NCBI GenBank assembly: GCA_900549055.1
Contig: URNB01000011.1
Span: forward strand, 1-36,823
Source of the DNA: an uncultured Oscillospiraceae bacterium
GTDB lineage: Bacteria; Bacillota; Clostridia; Oscillospirales; Acutalibacteraceae
Direction: 5' to 3'
Length of the DNA: 36,823 nt
Part shown: piece after piece, positions 34,271 to 36,823 of the stretch
How positions within the stretch are numbered: position 1 is the stretch's first letter
Layout of the letters: the number at the start of each line of letters is the position of its first letter
Made by a program: the position numbers and the translations under genes
The notes under the pieces: generated by a model
Seen by the model: only the letters and a program-made list of their open reading frames with translations
The model's database searches: none
What the model was told of the DNA's origin: nothing

Positions 34271-34420
34271 AATTCGGAATTCGTAATGCGTAATGCGGAA
34301 TAAAATAACCGTTGGTTGCATAAAGAATAATTTGCACTTTAATATGTTTTGAGGTTTAAAAGTTTTCTGTCGGCTGCAAATTTATTATAATTCCGCATTC
34401 CGAATTCATAATTCCGAATT
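34271..34420. repeat. MITE-like intergenic element with terminal inverted repeats
   Basis: The left end (34271-34308) and the inverted right end (34382-34420) are near copies built from ATTCGGAAT and GCGGAAT blocks. The internal 75 bases show no gene. It fills the gap between parB and the permease. Related to the lone copy at 31969. Confidence 0.6.
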
Positions 34421-34444
34421 AAAAAAGTGAGGATTTTTAAAATT

Positions 34445-35353
34445 ATGTGGTTTATATTATCTTTGGTTACAATTATGTTTTGGGGCGGGTCGGACTTATT
34501 TTCAAAAATGGGCTCCGATTCGACCGATAAATACAGTCATTGGAAAATAGTGGTCGCCGTGGGTACGGTTATGGGTCTGCACGCGACTTTCGAGCTGCTC
34601 ACGGGAACAAAGTTTTATCCCGTAGACTTTATAAAATATTCGCCCGCAATAATCTGCTATGTTTCCTCAATGATTTTGGGGTATGTGGGGCTTAGGTACA
34701 TAATGCTTTCGGTTTCTTCGCCGATATGCAATTCATCGGGTGCGGTTGCCTGCATACTTTGCCTTGTGTTTTTGCGGCAAATGCCCGATGCCTTAAGCTG
34801 GGCGGGAATTGTTCTTGTGTGCGTGGGTGTTACGGGGCTTGCGTTTGTTGAAAAGAAGTATGACGAAGAAGCACACGCCTTAGCCGATAAAGCGGAAAAC
34901 AAAAAATTCAAATCGGGCTTTATTGCGGTATTCTTCCCAATTTTCTATTGCCTGCTTGACGGACTGGGAACCTTTGCCGATGCGATACTGCTTGACAAGG
35001 GAATAGTCGGCGAGGACTCGGCGAATATTGCATACGAGTATACATTCTTTATAATGGGCATTGCCGCGTTTGTTTATGTTTATGTAATTAAAAAGCAAAA
35101 ACCGAGCTTTAAATGGGATTTACCCAAGTGGCTCGGTGCGGGCTGCGAAACAGCGGGGCAGTTCGCCTATATTTATGCGATAGGGGATAATCCCACCGTA
35201 GCTGCGCCGATGATTTCGTCTTACTGTGTGTTCTCGGTGCTGCTCTCGCGCATATTCTTAAAGGAAAAGCTTTCGTTTAAGCATTATTTAATAATTTTCA
35301 CCGTCTTTGCCGGAATTATACTTATGGGTGTTTCGGAGGGCATGGCGGAGTAA
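34445..35353 (+). CDS. DMT-superfamily (EamA-type) permease
   Basis: 302 residues with about ten hydrophobic segments in two halves: MWFILSLVTIMFWGGSDLFSK starts the first, and a polar loop (KKYDEEAHALADKAENKKFKSG, about 140-160) separates them. SSPICNSSGAVACILCLVFL and NPTVAAPMISSYCVFSVLLSRIFLKEKLS match the two EamA repeats. Substrate unknown. ATG at 34445 lies 12 bases after GTGAGGA; an in-frame GTG at 34427 is less likely. Ended by a strong terminator. Confidence 0.85.
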   Translation: MWFILSLVTIMFWGGSDLFSKMGSDSTDKYSHWKIVVAVGTVMGLHATFELLTGTKFYPVDFIKYSPAIICYVSSMILGYVGLRYIMLSVSSPICNSSGAVACILCLVFLRQMPDALSWAGIVLVCVGVTGLAFVEKKYDEEAHALADKAENKKFKSGFIAVFFPIFYCLLDGLGTFADAILLDKGIVGEDSANIAYEYTFFIMGIAAFVYVYVIKKQKPSFKWDLPKWLGAGCETAGQFAYIYAIGDNPTVAAPMISSYCVFSVLLSRIFLKEKLSFKHYLIIFTVFAGIILMGVSEGMAE

Positions 35354-35402
35354 TTTCAAATTGCGTTGCGGGGTCAAAATACAGCTCCGTGCGGATTTTA
35401 TT

Positions 35403-35434
35403 ACAGCCTCCCCAAAGCGGGGAGGCTGTTTTTT
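35403..35434 (+). terminator. Intrinsic terminator of the permease gene
   Basis: Perfect 11-bp stem ACAGCCTCCCC/GGGGAGGCTGT with 5-base loop, followed by TTTTTT. About 50 bases after the stop codon. Confidence 0.9.
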
Positions 35435-35466
35435 CTGCAAACAAAAGGCTTAAAGTATGCGGAATG

Positions 35467-36093
35467 CTATTCGGGAGCGTCCGCAGAGCCCTGCCAAATA
35501 ACAAGCAACGTTCCTTTTTTAACGCTAACCGTTGCGGGCTTGCCAGTAAATTCATTGCTTACGCCTAACGGGAAGTCGTAAGAAAGCACGGTGCTTTCAA
35601 GCGGGTATAAAACGCCGCGAAGCGTAACGCCCTCTGCCTTGCCGCTCATAGCAAAGACCGAAAGCGTGCCCTCACGCGCGGGGAAATTCATTTCACCGTC
35701 GGTAATGCAGCAGGCGGTGTAACCGTTAAAGCAGAGATATCCTCTTCCGCCGCGGCGGGAGATATAGCAAAGTGTTTGGTAATTGGCAAAGGTGTGGTCG
35801 GGTCTGCCGCCGACCCCGCCGTATATTATAAAACGGTCGTACCCGCGCTCAAAGCCGGTTTTTACGGCAAGCATGGTGTCGGTATCGTCCTTCATTACGG
35901 GGTGGCGTATAACCTCGCCGCAATCCGGCACGAAGCCGAGCGAATCAAAATCCCCAACGGCAATATCCGGCAGTGCGCCGAATTTTTCTAGATGATTTAT
36001 TCCCGAATCCGCTGCTATGACCAGATCCTCTTCATTTTTTTTAAAGCGGTCGGGCAGGCCGTCCGCCGCACCAAAAATATAACAGGTTTTCAT
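35467..36093 (-). CDS. Thiamine pyrophosphokinase
   Basis: 208 residues. Transfers pyrophosphate from ATP to thiamine. VIAADSGINHLEKFGALPDIAVGDFDSLG, then DDTDTMLAV, then YGGVGGRPDHTFAN are the conserved catalytic-domain motifs, followed by the small C-terminal beta-rich thiamine-binding domain (YPLESTVLSYDFPLGVSNEF). Length normal. AAGGTGA precedes ATG by 10 bases. Its promoter region ends at the junction near 36160, so the upstream control sequence may be foreign or incomplete. Confidence 0.93.
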   Translation of the reverse strand: MKTCYIFGAADGLPDRFKKNEEDLVIAADSGINHLEKFGALPDIAVGDFDSLGFVPDCGEVIRHPVMKDDTDTMLAVKTGFERGYDRFIIYGGVGGRPDHTFANYQTLCYISRRGGRGYLCFNGYTACCITDGEMNFPAREGTLSVFAMSGKAEGVTLRGVLYPLESTVLSYDFPLGVSNEFTGKPATVSVKKGTLLVIWQGSADAPE

Positions 36094-36156
36094 TTTAATA
36101 TTTTCACCTTAAACGAAAATTTTATGTTGAAAAATGTCGCGCAGAGCGTATAATAG

Positions 36157-36480
36157 TATAGTACACATATTATTTTAACAGAAAAAAATGCCAGTTATCG
36201 TCGCCTTCTCGAAGAAAAGCTTCATGAAGACAATTTAGAAATTAAGCCTTTTATCCAATCTAAAAATACAGATTTACTTTTAGAACTATTGAAACTTGAT
36301 CAATATATTAGTTTTTTACCAAAATATATTTTAGAAAATGATTTAAAAAATAAAACAATCACTCAAACCAATCTTCCTGATTACCAAATTGATGTCTATC
36401 GTCAACTTCTTTGTCATAAAGATAAGTGGCTTTCTCATGAAATGAAATCATTCTTTCAATTAATAAAAGAAAAATATTAA
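36157..36480 (+). CDS. LysR-type transcriptional regulator, C-terminal fragment
   Basis: About 107 codons open from a stop at 36154-36156. Recognisable LysR substrate-binding sequence begins at about 36169 (IILTEKNASYRRLLEEKL) and continues through DLLLELLKLDQYISFLPKYIL to KSFFQLIKEKY and TAA. The N-terminal helix-turn-helix and half of the effector domain are missing, and no start codon with a ribosome site is seen; a TTG at 36289 is not credible. Very AT-rich with codon use unlike its neighbours. It is cut at the junction rather than decayed inside. Confidence 0.75.
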   Translation, partial: YSTHIILTEKNASYRRLLEEKLHEDNLEIKPFIQSKNTDLLLELLKLDQYISFLPKYILENDLKNKTITQTNLPDYQIDVYRQLLCHKDKWLSHEMKSFFQLIKEKY

Positions 36481-36508
36481 AAAAGAATTGCATTTTGCAA
36501 TTCTTTTA
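36481..36508. terminator. Bidirectional terminator between LysR fragment and glycosidase
   Basis: Perfect 12-bp stem AAAAGAATTGCA/TGCAATTCTTTT with a 3-base loop and A/T flanks on both sides; its right arm overlaps the glycosidase stop codon. Confidence 0.85.
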
Positions 36509-36823
36509 TAATTCTTCTCCATTAGACTTACATACTTTTTGATACCAGTAGAAAGAATCTTTACGTGCACGATGTAAATCACCGTTGCCATCATCATCCA
36601 TATCAACATAGATAAATCCATAACGTTTTCTCATTTCACCAGTTCCTGCTGAAACCACATCAATACATCCCCAAGGCATATATCCCATTAAATCAACACC
36701 ATCTTCATCAACTGCTTTTTTCATTTCAATGATATGTTGTTTCATATAATCAATACGATAAGGATCATGAATTGAACCATCTTCTTCCACTGTATCGATA
36801 GCTCCTAAACCATTGTCAACGAT
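36506..36823 (-). CDS. 6-phospho-beta-glucosidase (GH1 family), partial at window end
   Basis: C-terminal 105 codons; the gene continues beyond the right edge. IVDNGLGAID carries the nucleophile-region motif of GH1 (E/D-NGxG), followed by DGSIHDPYRIDYMKQHI, GVDLMGYMPWGCIDVVSAGTGEMRKRYGFIYVD and DDGNGDLHRARKDSFYWYQKV, typical of the phospho-glycosidases of PTS systems in Firmicutes (hydrolysing 6-phospho-cellobiose or -salicin). In the usual ENG motif the acidic residue is Glu; here the visible codons read VDNG, a noted deviation. AT-rich like the LysR fragment. Catalytic acid/base lies outside the window. Confidence 0.85.
   Translation of the reverse strand: MVDNGLGAIDTVEEDGSIHDPYRIDYMKQHIIEMKKAVDEDGVDLMGYMPWGCIDVVSAGTGEMRKRYGFIYVDMDDDGNGDLHRARKDSFYWYQKVCKSNGEEL

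Noticed and set aside
1..36823. CRISPR arrays, tRNA or rRNA genes, insertion sequence transposases
   Set aside because: Read for regularly spaced repeats, tRNA-like arms and transposase motifs; none seen. Covariance searches could not be run.

Overview
The window is about 36.2 kb of a spore-forming Clostridia chromosome around its replication origin, followed by roughly 0.65 kb at the right end that looks like another genome. Sporulation genes (gpr, spoIIP, a spoVAE homologue, a SpoVB-like flippase), the order dnaA-dnaN-S4-recF-remB-gyrB-gyrA, and soj/spo0J with parS sites fit Firmicutes. The moderate GC, and a repeat family I associate with Ruminococcaceae/Oscillospirales, suggest that group, but this is inference and no rRNA is present to confirm it.

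Layout. Positions 60-1967 (-) htpG; 2133-2783 (+) an SGNH hydrolase. Positions 2856-12060 (-) form one long surface-structure operon read right to left: a SipW-type signal peptidase, a TasA-like subunit, a TasA-like subunit with a VPKTG sorting signal, a second SipW-type peptidase, another TasA-like subunit, a 1694-residue secreted repeat protein, and a small anchored terminal protein. Its leader (about 12250-12061) carries a near-consensus promoter, a c-di-GMP-I (GEMM-I) riboswitch aptamer and an overlapping intrinsic terminator. Positions 12360-12745 are intergenic and repeat-rich. Positions 12746-14901 (-) hold a small membrane protein, spoIIP and gpr. The origin lies around dnaA, with the DnaA-box cluster at 16377-16591 between dnaA and dnaN; dnaA to gyrA run rightward from 15036 to 23764.

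The right arm (+ unless noted) carries a CPBP protease, a membrane protein, tadA, a short QueG-like reductase, a SpoVB-like flippase (-), rarA, two PH-domain membrane proteins (YdbS/YdbT type), spoVAE, a small unknown gene (-), parA, parB, a DMT permease and thiamine pyrophosphokinase (-). Two perfect parS sites sit at 31567 and 32611. Small repeats cluster at 31969-32143 and 34271-34420.

How the parts fit. The most striking unit is the fibre/matrix operon. Two SipW-type peptidases would process several TasA-like subunits, one subunit can probably be linked to the wall by a sortase, and the whole set is probably switched on by c-di-GMP through the riboswitch. RemB, a matrix-regulator family member, is encoded close by in the dnaA-gyrA block. 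From about 36160 the sequence turns AT-rich and starts in the middle of a LysR-type regulator, facing a 6-phospho-beta-glucosidase; this looks like an assembly chimera or a recent insertion.
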